A stretch of DNA of 64,000 nt from Streptomyces sp. TS71-3. Its GTDB lineage: Bacteria; Actinomycetota; Actinomycetes; Streptomycetales; Streptomycetaceae. Positions 16,093 through 24,599 of this stretch are shown one piece after another. The notes beneath the pieces are model-generated. The model made no database searches, was not told the DNA's origin, and worked only from the letters and a program-made list of their open reading frames with translations. Each line of letters starts with the position of its first letter. Position 1 is the stretch's first letter. The translations under genes and the position numbers were made by a program. Where the stretch lies: the NCBI RefSeq assembly GCF_018327685.1, contig NZ_BNEL01000001.1:3534001-3598000 (forward strand). The letters run 5' to 3'.

Positions 16093-18789
16093 TCATTTCG
16101 CGTTCGGGTCGTAGTTCGGGTTGGGGATGAACTTCTTCGTCTGAGTGTCGTACACGCCCTTGATGTTCTCCGTGCGGATGCCGCCGGGGAAGGAGATCTC
16201 CTGTTCACCGGGGAAGGGACTGTTGGCGCCGTAGGTCGCGTTGACGTCGATCCCGCCCGGAGCGTCGATCTCGTACACGTACCGGGATCCCCAGCCCAGG
16301 TTCTGGTCCTCCGTGGTCGAGACGTAGCCGGACGGCGTGTTGTTCTCCAGGAAGTCGTACAGGTCCATGTTGTCTGGGTTCTTGGGCTCGAACCCCGTCT
16401 CGAAGATCCCGTTCGGACCGAACGGCGGGCGGTTGTCGTTGCGGTACAGCGGGTCGTCGCCGGTGCGCCAGACCGCCTCGTCCGGGATGTCGTCCACGTC
16501 CACGGACTTGTCCGCGGCCACCTTGAGCGGGTCCTTGGGCTTGTTCTTGGGGGGATTGCACGGCGTGTTGCCCGCGGCCTGTACGTCGCCGTGCAGGGAC
16601 GCCACGGCCACCCCGTGACCGCCGGCCAGGGCCAGGACCAGGCTGTCCGGGCCGCCGGAGGACCCCTGCGTGCCGGGTAGCACCGCCGCGGTGTCGCAGC
16701 CGTCGGGCGGGCCCTGGCCCGGGCCCGGGTCCGGCGGAAGGGGGAGCGGGAGCGGGCCGATGCCCGGGATGATCCACGGCGGGATGCCGGGCAGCGGGCC
16801 GCCGGGCGGTCCGGGCATGCACAGCTTGAAGAGCAAGTCGTTGATGCACTGGTCCGGGCCGGGGGTGGGCTGGTTGTCGTCCCCGTCTCCGCCGGAGTCG
16901 CTTCCGCCGTCTCCGCCCGAATCGCCTCCGTCGCTGCCGGAGTCTCCGCCGGAGTCGCCTCCGTCGTCGCCGTTGGGGTCGCAGAGGGGGCTCTGGTAGA
17001 TGCCGCACGGCGGGCAGGAGAAGCAGTTGTTCACGCCGCCGTCATCGTCATCGTCGCCGTCGTCACCCCCGTTGTCTCCGCCGCTGTCGCCTCCGTCGTC
17101 TCCGCCCGAGTCGCCTCCGTCGCTCCCGCCGTCATCGCCGCCGTTGCTGCCGGAGTCCCCGCCGCTGGAGCCTCCGTCGCTGCCGGAGTCGCCTCCGCTG
17201 TCGCCGTTGGGGTCGCAGAGAGGGCTCTGGAAGATGCCGCACGGCGGGCAGGAGAAGCAGTTGTTCACGCCGCCGTCGTCTCCGCCGTCGTCGCCGCCCG
17301 AGTCGCCGCCGCTGTCGCCCCCGTCGTCGCCCCCGGAGTCGCCTCCCGAGTCCCCGCCGGAGTTCCCTCCGCTGCTGCCGGAGTCACCTCCGTCGCTGCC
17401 CGAATCTCCTCCGTTCGAGCCGCTGTCTCCGCCGGAGTTCCCCGAGTCTCCGCCGCTGTCGCCCCCGTCGTCTCCCCCGGAGTTGCCGCCGTTGTCCCCG
17501 CCCGAGTCGCCTCCGTCGGAGCCTCCGGAGCTTCCGTTGCTCCCGCCGTCGCTCCCGCCCGAGTCGCCGCCGTCGCTGCCGCCGTTGCTGCCGGAGTCTC
17601 CGCCGCTGGAGCCGTTGTCGCCGCCGTTCGAGCCGCTGGAGCCGCCGTCGCTGCCCGAGTCGCCGCCGTCGGAACCGCCGTCGCTGCCCGAGTCGCCGCC
17701 GGAGTCCCCCGAGTCGCCTCCGCTGTCGCCCCCTCCGCTGCTGCCGGAGTCCCCACCACTGGAGCCGTTGTCGCCCCCGGAGTCCCCGCCGTTCCCGCCA
17801 TTTCCGCCGTTGGAACCCGAGTTCCCGCCGGAGTCGCCGCCCGAGTCGCCTCCGGAGCCGCTGTTGCCGCCCGATGCGCCGCCGGACCCGCCGTCGTCCC
17901 CGCTGGAGGCGTGACCGCCTGTCGTGCCGTTGCCGCCGTTGCTGCCGCCGGTCTGGCCCGCGGTGGCGCCCGGGGCGCCGTTCGTGCCGTCGTGGGAGTT
18001 CTTGCAGTCGCCGCCGATGACCGAGCAGACGGCGGTCTCGAAGCCGTCCGCCACGCGTCCGGCGGTCCCGCTGACCATCAGGCCCAGGACGACCGTGCTG
18101 ATCAGGATGACCAGACCGACGTACTCGACCGCCGACTGGCCCCGGTCCCGCCGCCACGTGATCATGTGGGCGAGGGAGAAGCGAACCCTCGGCCGCGGAC
18201 GCCGGACGCTGGCGAGGCGCCCGATGTCCGCGGGACGCGGGAGGCGGATGCCGGCGAGACGCGGGAAGCGGGCGGCGCCGGGCTCCCCGCTGCGGCGCGC
18301 CCGCCGGTCCGCCGGGAGCTGGAACCACGCGCGGCTCTCCGGGCGGAGCAGCAGGAGCAGCACCGCGGCAGGCAGCAGCATCTGCGTCCAGCCGCGGTCG
18401 CTGCCGCCGGCCAGCTCGATGACGCTGTTGGCGAGCAGCCACGCCTGGACGACGATGAGGGAGGCGAGGACGGCCGGGCCGCCGCGCCTCAGTCGCCAGG
18501 AGAGCGCCCAGCCGGCGATGCCGGGGGCCAGGCCGTAGACGGCGATGCCGTAGAGCGCCGGGTGCACCGCGTGCTCGGTCAGGGCCCAGGTGAACAGGGC
18601 GGCCCCGCCCCACACCGTCATGGCGAACAGGACATGCATCAGCATCCGCACCGCGACGAGCGCGCGCGGCATGGCTCCCGCACCGCCGGCACGGGCCGCT
18701 CCGGCTCCGGAACCGGTTCCGGAGCCGGAGCCGGAGCCGGAGCGCGCGATGGCGCCTGGCGAGAGAAGGGCCTCGGGTGTGTGGCTCAC
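16093..18789 (-). CDS. Membrane-anchored repeat protein with C-terminal Scabin-like ADP-ribosyltransferase domain
   Basis: This 898-residue multi-part protein has about four membrane helices at residues 40-145. A TadE/pilin-like segment, RGQSAVEYVGLVILI, follows near residue 205. About 350 residues of Gly-Ser-Asp stalk come next, interrupted by two copies of a four-cysteine motif (CFSCPPCGI and SPLC, near residues 510 and 587) and ending in a Pro-rich linker. The last ~145 residues resemble the DNA-acting toxins Scabin and pierisin: LYRNDNRPP with Arg783, VSTT at 823-826 in place of the STS motif, YEIDAPGGIDVNATYG, and EQE at 862-864 followed by ISFPGGI. The GTG at 18789 has AGGGGAG 5 nt upstream. 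The toxin role is inferred; the neighbour at 15529 may confer immunity. Confidence 0.8.
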   Translation of the reverse strand: MSHTPEALLSPGAIARSGSGSGSGTGSGAGAARAGGAGAMPRALVAVRMLMHVLFAMTVWGGAALFTWALTEHAVHPALYGIAVYGLAPGIAGWALSWRLRRGGPAVLASLIVVQAWLLANSVIELAGGSDRGWTQMLLPAAVLLLLLRPESRAWFQLPADRRARRSGEPGAARFPRLAGIRLPRPADIGRLASVRRPRPRVRFSLAHMITWRRDRGQSAVEYVGLVILISTVVLGLMVSGTAGRVADGFETAVCSVIGGDCKNSHDGTNGAPGATAGQTGGSNGGNGTTGGHASSGDDGGSGGASGGNSGSGGDSGGDSGGNSGSNGGNGGNGGDSGGDNGSSGGDSGSSGGGDSGGDSGDSGGDSGSDGGSDGGDSGSDGGSSGSNGGDNGSSGGDSGSNGGSDGGDSGGSDGGSNGSSGGSDGGDSGGDNGGNSGGDDGGDSGGDSGNSGGDSGSNGGDSGSDGGDSGSSGGNSGGDSGGDSGGDDGGDSGGDSGGDDGGDDGGVNNCFSCPPCGIFQSPLCDPNGDSGGDSGSDGGSSGGDSGSNGGDDGGSDGGDSGGDDGGDSGGDNGGDDGDDDDDGGVNNCFSCPPCGIYQSPLCDPNGDDGGDSGGDSGSDGGDSGGDGGSDSGGDGDDNQPTPGPDQCINDLLFKLCMPGPPGGPLPGIPPWIIPGIGPLPLPLPPDPGPGQGPPDGCDTAAVLPGTQGSSGGPDSLVLALAGGHGVAVASLHGDVQAAGNTPCNPPKNKPKDPLKVAADKSVDVDDIPDEAVWRTGDDPLYRNDNRPPFGPNGIFETGFEPKNPDNMDLYDFLENNTPSGYVSTTEDQNLGWGSRYVYEIDAPGGIDVNATYGANSPFPGEQEISFPGGIRTENIKGVYDTQTKKFIPNPNYDPNAK
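16880..17910. repeat. Gly/Ser/Asp-coding degenerate repeat array
   Basis: About 1 kb of GGN-GAC-TCC-type codons encodes the stalk of the ADP-ribosyltransferase protein. The units are irregular 3-12 bp variants and stay in frame throughout, which argues for selection on the protein. Two nearly identical 69-bp blocks inside it (16972-17040 and 17204-17272) carry the cysteine motif. Confidence 0.8.
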
Positions 18790-19190
18790 CAACGCTCCCC
18801 TGTCATCGGGCGCACAACCGGCGCACAGGCGTCACCGCTCTTGGTGGAGGCTCACGTCCGCCCCGTTCGCACGGGCCCCTCCTGGAGGAAGGCTAGACAT
18901 CGGGGCGGGCCCAAACCCAGGGCTCCCGGGCCCAGTTGGGGACCCAAGCGGGACGTGGGCCCGGGTGGGCCCGGACAGGACGTGGGCTCGGGGCCACGGC
19001 GAGCGGGCGCGCCGGATCGCGACAGCAGGCCGTCGACCGCCGGGCGTCACGCGCGGGTCGCGTTCCTGCGACTGAGCACGGCGTCCCCGAGACCAACCGG
19101 GCTGGTGAAGCCCCCGCCCTGCAAGAATCGCGGACGGGCGAGATCCGCCCACGGAACACGACGGCCGCGCCGGCAGCGAGAGGACCGAGG
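18790..19190. other. Gene-free region between divergent genes
   Basis: These 401 bp contain several repeats of a GGGCCC/GGACGTGGGC type at about 18900-18990 and no convincing reading frame. The right end carries the AGAGGACCGAGG ribosome-binding segment of the MBL-fold gene. Confidence 0.5.
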
Positions 19191-20066
19191 ATGGCTTTCC
19201 ACGACAACGACAGGCTTCGCAGACCCGGTGGTATCCACACCGTCCAGGTGGGTGAGCACCGAGTGAGCCATGTGCCCGACGGCGCGGTCAAAATGGTCCC
19301 GCAGAGCTTGTTCCCGGCCACGTCCCAGGCCACCTGGGAGGAGAACGCGCAGTATCTGGACGCGTCCGGCTGGCTGACGATCAGCGCCGGCGGGCTCCTG
19401 ATCGAACACGGCGGGCGAGCCATGCTCGTGGACTGCGGCTACGGGCCGTTCCCGGAGCCCGTCTCGGCGATGGACCACGGAATGGCCAGCATGTACGGCG
19501 GCTCCTTCCTGGACGGTCTCAGGAAGCTGGGGCGCACCCCGGAGTCCGTCGAGGCGGTCGCCCTCACGCACCTGCACGTCGAGCACGTGGGGTGGGCGGC
19601 GCATCCCGAGCCCGGCGCCGAGGCACCCGTCCTCGGGCACGCGGACTATCTTCTCTCGGGGGCCGAGTGGGACGGCCGCCACACCACGTACGGCGTGACC
19701 GAGCAGGTGATCCGCGCGCTCGAACCCCGTGTGAAGATCGTGGCGGACGGCGACGAGGTCTTCCCGGGCGTGCGGGCCGTGGCGCTTCCCGGTCACACGG
19801 ATGGCCAGACGGGCTACACGATCACGTCCGGTGACGCGCGCCTCTTCGCCTTTGCCGACGTCTTCCACTCGCCCGTGCAAGTCGCCCACCCGGACTGGGC
19901 GATCGTGGGCGAGCCGGACGCCGATGCCTCCGCCCGCGTGCGGCGCCGTGTTCTCGAACAGCTTGCGGACGAGGGGACCGTCGGCTTCGGCGTGCACTTC
20001 GCCGACGTCCCGTTCGGCAGGGTCCGCCGCGTCGAGCAGGACTTCGCCTGGGAGCCGCTGGGCTGA
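19191..20066 (+). CDS. MBL-fold metallo-hydrolase with HxHxEH variant motif
   Basis: This 291-residue metallo-beta-lactamase-fold hydrolase is of the lactonase/MBL type. The first metal motif reads THLHVEH, so the Asp of the usual HxHxDH (second metal site) is replaced by Glu. The other ligands are present: His in ALPGHTDGQTGY, Asp in FAFADVFHSPVQ and His in GFGVHFADVP. The Asp-to-Glu change could alter metal preference or activity. Lactones and quorum signals are known substrates in the family, but none is assigned here. The ATG at 19191 follows GAGGACCGAGG. Confidence 0.8.
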   Translation: MAFHDNDRLRRPGGIHTVQVGEHRVSHVPDGAVKMVPQSLFPATSQATWEENAQYLDASGWLTISAGGLLIEHGGRAMLVDCGYGPFPEPVSAMDHGMASMYGGSFLDGLRKLGRTPESVEAVALTHLHVEHVGWAAHPEPGAEAPVLGHADYLLSGAEWDGRHTTYGVTEQVIRALEPRVKIVADGDEVFPGVRAVALPGHTDGQTGYTITSGDARLFAFADVFHSPVQVAHPDWAIVGEPDADASARVRRRVLEQLADEGTVGFGVHFADVPFGRVRRVEQDFAWEPLG

Positions 20067-20421
20067 AGTGACCGGGCTGAGGGGCCGCGTGGGTGGCAGG
20101 GTGTTCGCGGCGGGGGTGCGGGAGCCGTCGTGCGGAGCGCCGTCGACCGGACGGCGTCGTTCCCGCACCACGGGCACGTCCAACAACCGGACCCGTTTCA
20201 CGGCACGGCAGGGGCACGACGCCGCGCTGCCGTCTGTTCTGGGGCCGCAACCACGGTTTCCGCCGGGCACGCGGCGGGCCGGAGCTGGACATGCTGACCC
20301 GGTTCGCCGACCGCCTGGCGGAGTTGCTGGCGGAACGCGCGTAGGCCGTGGCGCCGTCGCGAGCCCGCGCGCCCGTGAGCCCGTGAACCGCGGTGTCAGA
20401 CCCCGGCGGTAGCGTCGGACC
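20067..20421. other. Gene-free region, possible gene remnant
   Basis: These 355 bp lack a full gene. A short frame near the right end (about 20230-20344) ends in a helical, coding-like stretch, ELDMLTRFADRLAELLAERA, while the sequence before it is not convincing. It may be a decayed gene or chance. Confidence 0.3.
20410..20421 (+). promoter_or_regulatory. Leaderless-type promoter (-10 TAGCGT)
   Basis: TAGCGT (20410-20415) is followed by CGGACC and the recD2 ATG at 20422. No ribosome binding site is present. Confidence 0.45.
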
Positions 20422-22677
20422 ATGTCGTATCCGGCGAAGACGCATCCGGCGAAGAGCGGGTCACCGGGGCTCGCGGTGCTCGAAGGGGTCCTGGAGCGGA
20501 TCACCTACGCCAACGAGGAGACGGGGTACACGGTCGCGCGCGTGGACACCGGCCGCGGCGCGGCGGACCTCCTCACGGTCGTGGGTGCGCTGCTCGGCGC
20601 CCAGGTGGGGGAGTCGCTGCGGATGGAGGGCCGCTGGGGCTCCCACCCCCAGTACGGCAAGCAGTTCAGCGTCGAGAACTACACCACCGTGCTCCCGGCC
20701 ACCGTCCAGGGCATCCGCCGCTACCTCGGCTCCGGTCTCGTCAAGGGCATCGGCCCGGTCTTCGCCGACCGCATCACCCAGCACTTCGGCCTGGAGACCT
20801 TGCGGATCATCGAGGAAGAGCCGAAGCGCCTCATCGAGGTGCCGGGCCTCGGCCCCAAGCGCACCCGCCGGATCGCCGACGCCTGGGAGGAGCAGAAGGC
20901 GATCAAGGAGGTGATGCTCTTCCTCCAGACCGTGCAGGTCTCCACCTCCATCGCCGTGCGCATCTACAAGAAGTACGGCGACGAGTCGATCTCCGTCGTC
21001 AGGACCGAGCCCTACCGGCTCGCCGCGGACGTCTGGGGCATCGGCTTCCTCACCGCCGACAAGATCGCCCAGTCCGTCGGCATCCCGCACGACAGCCCGG
21101 AGCGCGTCAAGGCGGGCCTCCAGTACGCGCTGTCCCAGTCCACCGACCAGGGCCACTGCTTCCTCCCCGAGGAGCAGCTGATCGCCGACGCCGTCAAGCT
21201 CCTCCAGGTCGACACCGGCCTGGTCATCGAGTGCCTGGCCGAGCTGGCCGGGCAGGAGGAGGGCGTGGTGCGCGAGGAGGTCCCCGGCCCCGACGGGGCG
21301 CCCGTGACCGGCGTCTACCTCGTCCCCTTCCACCGCGCCGAGCTCTCCCTCTCCGCCCAGGTCCTGCGGCTGCTGCGGGCCCCTCAGGACCGGATGCCCG
21401 CGTTCCAGGACGTCGCCTGGGACAAGGCCCTCGGCTGGCTCGCCGGGCGCACGGGCGCCGAGCTCGCGCCCGAGCAGGAGGAGGCCGTCAAGCTGGCGCT
21501 CACCCGCAAGGTCGCCGTGCTCACCGGCGGTCCCGGCTGCGGCAAGTCGTTCACGGTCCGCTCCATCGTGGAGCTGGCCCGCGCCAAGCACGCCAAGGTG
21601 ATCCTCGCCGCGCCCACCGGGCGGGCCGCCAAGCGGCTCGCCGAGCTGACCGGCGCGGAGGCGTCGACCGTGCACCGCCTGCTGGAGCTCAAGCCGGGCG
21701 GTGACGCCGCCTACGACCGCGAGCGGCCCCTCGACGCCGACCTGGTCGTGGTCGACGAGGCGTCCATGCTGGATCTGCTGCTGGCGAACAAGCTGGTCAA
21801 GGCCGTCCCCGAGGGCGGCCACCTGCTCTTCGTCGGCGATGTCGACCAGCTCCCCAGCGTGGGTGCGGGCGAGGTGCTGCGCGACCTGCTCAGCGACGGC
21901 GGCCCGGTCCCCGCGGTGCGGCTCACCAGGATCTTCCGCCAGGCCCAGGAGTCCGGCGTCGTCACCAACGCCCACCGCATCAACGCCGGCCGGCCACCGG
22001 TCACCCGCGACCTGAAGGACTTCTTCCTCTTCGTCCAGGACGACACGGAGGAAGCCGGGAGGCTTACCGTGGATGTCGCGGCACGGAGAATTCCGGACAA
22101 GTTCGGTCTCGACCCGCGCCGCGATGTGCAGGTGCTGGCGCCGATGCACCGGGGCCCCGCGGGTGCGGGGGCGCTGAACGGCCTGCTCCAGCAGGCCATC
22201 ACCCCCGGCCGGCCCGACCTGCCGGAGAAGCGCTTCGGAGGCCGGGTCTTCCGCGTCGGCGACAAGGTCACCCAGATCAGGAACAACTACGACAAGGGCG
22301 AGAACGGCGTCTTCAACGGCACCGTCGGCGTCGTCACCGCCCTCGACACCGACGAGCAGCGGCTGACGGTCCGCACCGACGAGGACGAGGAGGTGCCCTA
22401 CGAGTTCGACGAGCTGGACGAGCTGGCGCACGCGTACGCGGTCACCATCCACCGCTCCCAGGGCAGCGAGTACCCGGCGGTGGTCATCCCGGTGACCACC
22501 AGCGCGTGGATGATGCTCCAGCGGAACCTCCTCTACACGGCCGTCACCAGGGCCAAGAGGCTGGTGGTGCTGGTCGGTTCCCGCCGGGCGCTCGGCCAGG
22601 CGGTGCGCACGGTCTCGGCGGGCCGCAGGTGCACGGCGCTGGACTTCCGGCTCGCCGGAGGGCCCGCGGGCAGGTGA
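20422..22677 (+). CDS. recD2: ATP-dependent DNA helicase RecD2 (RecD/TraA family)
   Basis: This 751-residue superfamily 1B helicase unwinds DNA 5' to 3' and serves repair and replication outside RecBCD. The N-terminal OB-like and helix-hairpin-helix region (residues 1-200) includes YLGSGLVKGIGPVFADRI and EVPGLGPKRTRRIADAWEEQ. Helicase motifs follow: Walker A LTGGPGCGKSFT, VILAAPTGRAAKRLAEL (Ia), VVVDEASMLDLLL (Walker B), FVGDVDQLPSVGAGEVL (III), and VTIHRSQGSEYPAVV with LLYTAVTRAK (V-VI). Length and architecture fit RecD2 well. The start is set by a promoter-like hexamer 6 nt upstream of the ATG. Confidence 0.92.
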   Translation: MSYPAKTHPAKSGSPGLAVLEGVLERITYANEETGYTVARVDTGRGAADLLTVVGALLGAQVGESLRMEGRWGSHPQYGKQFSVENYTTVLPATVQGIRRYLGSGLVKGIGPVFADRITQHFGLETLRIIEEEPKRLIEVPGLGPKRTRRIADAWEEQKAIKEVMLFLQTVQVSTSIAVRIYKKYGDESISVVRTEPYRLAADVWGIGFLTADKIAQSVGIPHDSPERVKAGLQYALSQSTDQGHCFLPEEQLIADAVKLLQVDTGLVIECLAELAGQEEGVVREEVPGPDGAPVTGVYLVPFHRAELSLSAQVLRLLRAPQDRMPAFQDVAWDKALGWLAGRTGAELAPEQEEAVKLALTRKVAVLTGGPGCGKSFTVRSIVELARAKHAKVILAAPTGRAAKRLAELTGAEASTVHRLLELKPGGDAAYDRERPLDADLVVVDEASMLDLLLANKLVKAVPEGGHLLFVGDVDQLPSVGAGEVLRDLLSDGGPVPAVRLTRIFRQAQESGVVTNAHRINAGRPPVTRDLKDFFLFVQDDTEEAGRLTVDVAARRIPDKFGLDPRRDVQVLAPMHRGPAGAGALNGLLQQAITPGRPDLPEKRFGGRVFRVGDKVTQIRNNYDKGENGVFNGTVGVVTALDTDEQRLTVRTDEDEEVPYEFDELDELAHAYAVTIHRSQGSEYPAVVIPVTTSAWMMLQRNLLYTAVTRAKRLVVLVGSRRALGQAVRTVSAGRRCTALDFRLAGGPAGR

Positions 22678-22717
22678 ACGTGCCCTTGTGGTGTCCGTTG
22701 GTGAACACGGCGGAAAA

Positions 22718-22729
22718 TTGATCGATCAA
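22718..22729. promoter_or_regulatory. Perfect palindrome upstream of citrate synthase
   Basis: TTGATCGATCAA is a perfect 12-bp palindrome in an AT-rich patch about 200 bp before gltA and 40 bp after recD2. It could bind a dimeric regulator; no factor can be named. Confidence 0.35.
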
Positions 22730-22792
22730 ATGAGTCTGAAAGCTCACAGGGCCCTTCCGGAACCAGGGCGAAGGGGGCAGGATGAGCAGGCT

Positions 22793-22811
22793 GGCGGCAC
22801 TGAGTGCCGCC
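22793..22811. terminator. Hairpin between recD2 and gltA
   Basis: GGCGGCAC, TGA loop, GTGCCGCC form a perfect 8-bp stem. It could end the recD2 transcript or lie in the gltA leader. There is no U-run. Confidence 0.4.
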
Positions 22812-22929
22812 AATAGGCCCAATGGCCGACCCCGAGTGCACTCTCATGCGCCGAATGGGGGATGGTAGAGGCAGTCAGGGGAAGTCGGGGCCACCTCGAG
22901 GATGAGGCACTACGGCGGTGAGGGAAGAC

Positions 22930-24228
22930 GTGAGCGACAAACGCGATGACGCAGTAGTACTGCGGTACGGCGACGGCGAGTACACCTACTCGGTCGTCGA
23001 CAGCACCGTCGGCGACAAGGGCTTCGACATCGGGAAGCTGCGGGCGCAGACGGGGCTGGTGACCCTGGACAGCGGGTACGGCAACACCGCCGCGTACAAG
23101 TCGGGGGTCACGTACCTCGACGGTGAGCAGGGCATCCTGCGTTACCGCGGGTACCCGATCGAGCAGCTCGCCGAGCGCTCCACGTTCCTCGAAGTGGCGT
23201 ACCTGCTGATCAACGGCGAGCTTCCGACGGTCGACGAGCTGGCCGCGTTCCGCAACGAGGTCACGCAGCACACGCTGCTGCACGAGGACGTCAAGCGGTT
23301 CTACGACGGCTTCCCGCGGGACGCCCACCCGATGGCGATGCTGTCGTCGGTGGTCAGCGCGCTGTCCACGTTCTACCAGGACAGCCACAACCCGTTCGAC
23401 GAGAAGCAGCGGCACCTGTCGACCATCAGGCTGCTCGCCAAGCTTCCGACGATCGCTGCGTACGCCTACAAGAAGTCGGTGGGCCAGCCGGTCGTCTACC
23501 CGCGCAACGACCTCGGCTACGTCGAGAACTTCCTGCGGATGACGTTCTCGGTGCCGGCCGCCGAGTACGAGCTCGACCCGGTGGTCGTCTCCGCGCTGGA
23601 CAAGCTGCTGATCCTGCACGCGGACCACGAGCAGAACTGTTCGACGTCCACGGTCCGCCTGGTCGGCTCCTCGCAGGCGAACATGTTCGCGTCGATCTCC
23701 GCCGGCATCTCGGCGCTGTGGGGCCCGCTGCACGGCGGTGCCAACCAGTCCGTGCTGGAGATGCTGGAGGGCATCCAGACCAGCGGCGGCGACGTCGACT
23801 CCTTCATCCGCAAGGTGAAGAACAAGGAAGACGGCGTGAAGCTCATGGGCTTCGGGCACCGCGTCTACAAGAACTTCGACCCCCGGGCGAAGATCATCAA
23901 GGCGGCGGCGCACGACGTCCTGTCGGCGCTCGGCAAGTCCGACGAGCTGCTCGACATCGCGCTGAAGCTGGAGGAGCACGCGCTCGCCGACGACTACTTC
24001 GTCGAGCGGAAGCTCTACCCGAACGTCGACTTCTACACGGGTCTGATCTACCGCGCGATGGGCTTCCCGACCGAGATGTTCACGGTGCTGTTCGCGCTGG
24101 GGCGGCTGCCCGGGTGGATCGCGCAGTGGCACGAGATGATCAAGGAGCCGGGGTCGCGGATCGGGCGCCCGCGGCAGATTTACACGGGTGTCGTGGAGCG
24201 GGATTTCATTCCGGTTGAGCAGCGGTAG
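22930..24228 (+). CDS. gltA: Citrate synthase
   Basis: This 432-residue enzyme condenses acetyl-CoA and oxaloacetate to citrate at the entry to the TCA cycle. The N-terminal VLRYGDGEYTYSVVDSTVGD and FDIGKLRAQTGLVTLDSGYG match Streptomyces citrate synthase (called citA in S. coelicolor). Catalytic segments are present: ILHADHEQNCSTSTVRLVGS, GPLHGGANQSVLEML and LMGFGHRVYKNFDPRAK. The GTG at 22930 is chosen over one at 22918 because AGGGAAG precedes it and the protein then starts like its relatives. A hairpin follows the stop. Confidence 0.95.
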   Translation: MSDKRDDAVVLRYGDGEYTYSVVDSTVGDKGFDIGKLRAQTGLVTLDSGYGNTAAYKSGVTYLDGEQGILRYRGYPIEQLAERSTFLEVAYLLINGELPTVDELAAFRNEVTQHTLLHEDVKRFYDGFPRDAHPMAMLSSVVSALSTFYQDSHNPFDEKQRHLSTIRLLAKLPTIAAYAYKKSVGQPVVYPRNDLGYVENFLRMTFSVPAAEYELDPVVVSALDKLLILHADHEQNCSTSTVRLVGSSQANMFASISAGISALWGPLHGGANQSVLEMLEGIQTSGGDVDSFIRKVKNKEDGVKLMGFGHRVYKNFDPRAKIIKAAAHDVLSALGKSDELLDIALKLEEHALADDYFVERKLYPNVDFYTGLIYRAMGFPTEMFTVLFALGRLPGWIAQWHEMIKEPGSRIGRPRQIYTGVVERDFIPVEQR

Positions 24229-24286
24229 CGCCTGCGGCGCGCGGTAGCCGATTGTGCGGGCGCCCCTGCGGGGCGTGGGTAGCCGA

Positions 24287-24325
24287 GTGTGCCGGTTCGC
24301 CCCTTGCGGGGGGTGGCCGGCACAC
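24287..24325 (+). terminator. Terminator downstream of gltA
   Basis: GTGTGCCGG (24287-24295) pairs with CCGGCACAC (24317-24325), and an inner GCCCC/GGGG pairing extends the stem. It begins 59 bp after the gltA stop. Confidence 0.65.
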
Positions 24326-24432
24326 TGGTTTTCGGGTGCGTGGTGGGTTGTGGGGGTTGTTGCGATTCACCTGCGGTGGGCCTGGCGGTTCGGGGGGTGT
24401 GGCTGAGGGGGCTGGTGGGCTGCCGGTTCGTT

Positions 24433-24487
24433 GTGGCTGGTCGCGCCCGCGCGGCGGAGCCGCATATCGATACAGCCCCGCGCCCCT
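24433..24487. repeat. Dispersed 55-bp Streptomyces intergenic repeat, copy 1
   Basis: This begins GTGGCTGGTCGCGCCCGCGC and includes the palindromic GCGGCGGAGCCGC. It matches 29537-29591 with three differences. Its end, CCCCGCGCCCCT, is the reverse complement of the AGGGGCGCGGGG core seen in the repeats at 29634 and 37751. Confidence 0.75.
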
Positions 24488-24543
24488 ATCGGGGCTGCGC
24501 CCCGATTCCTGCGCCCCTGTCGGGACTTCTGGGGCTGGGTAGC

Positions 24544-24599
24544 GGAAAGCGCCCCGCCGGCGGTCCCCCCACGGGCCGACGTACGGGGCGCTTTCCTTT
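24544..24599. terminator. Long-stem terminator
   Basis: GGAAAGCGCCCCG (24544-24556) and CGGGGCGCTTTCC (24584-24596) form a perfect 13-bp stem with a 27-nt loop, followed by TTTG. It could stop transcription from both gltA and copA. Confidence 0.65.

Noticed and set aside
17000..17914. Long plus-strand frame of Pro/Ser/Glu repeats opposite the toxin stalk
   Set aside because: It is the antisense shadow of the Gly/Ser/Asp codon array. The minus-strand frame continues into recognisable domains on both sides, the plus-strand one does not.
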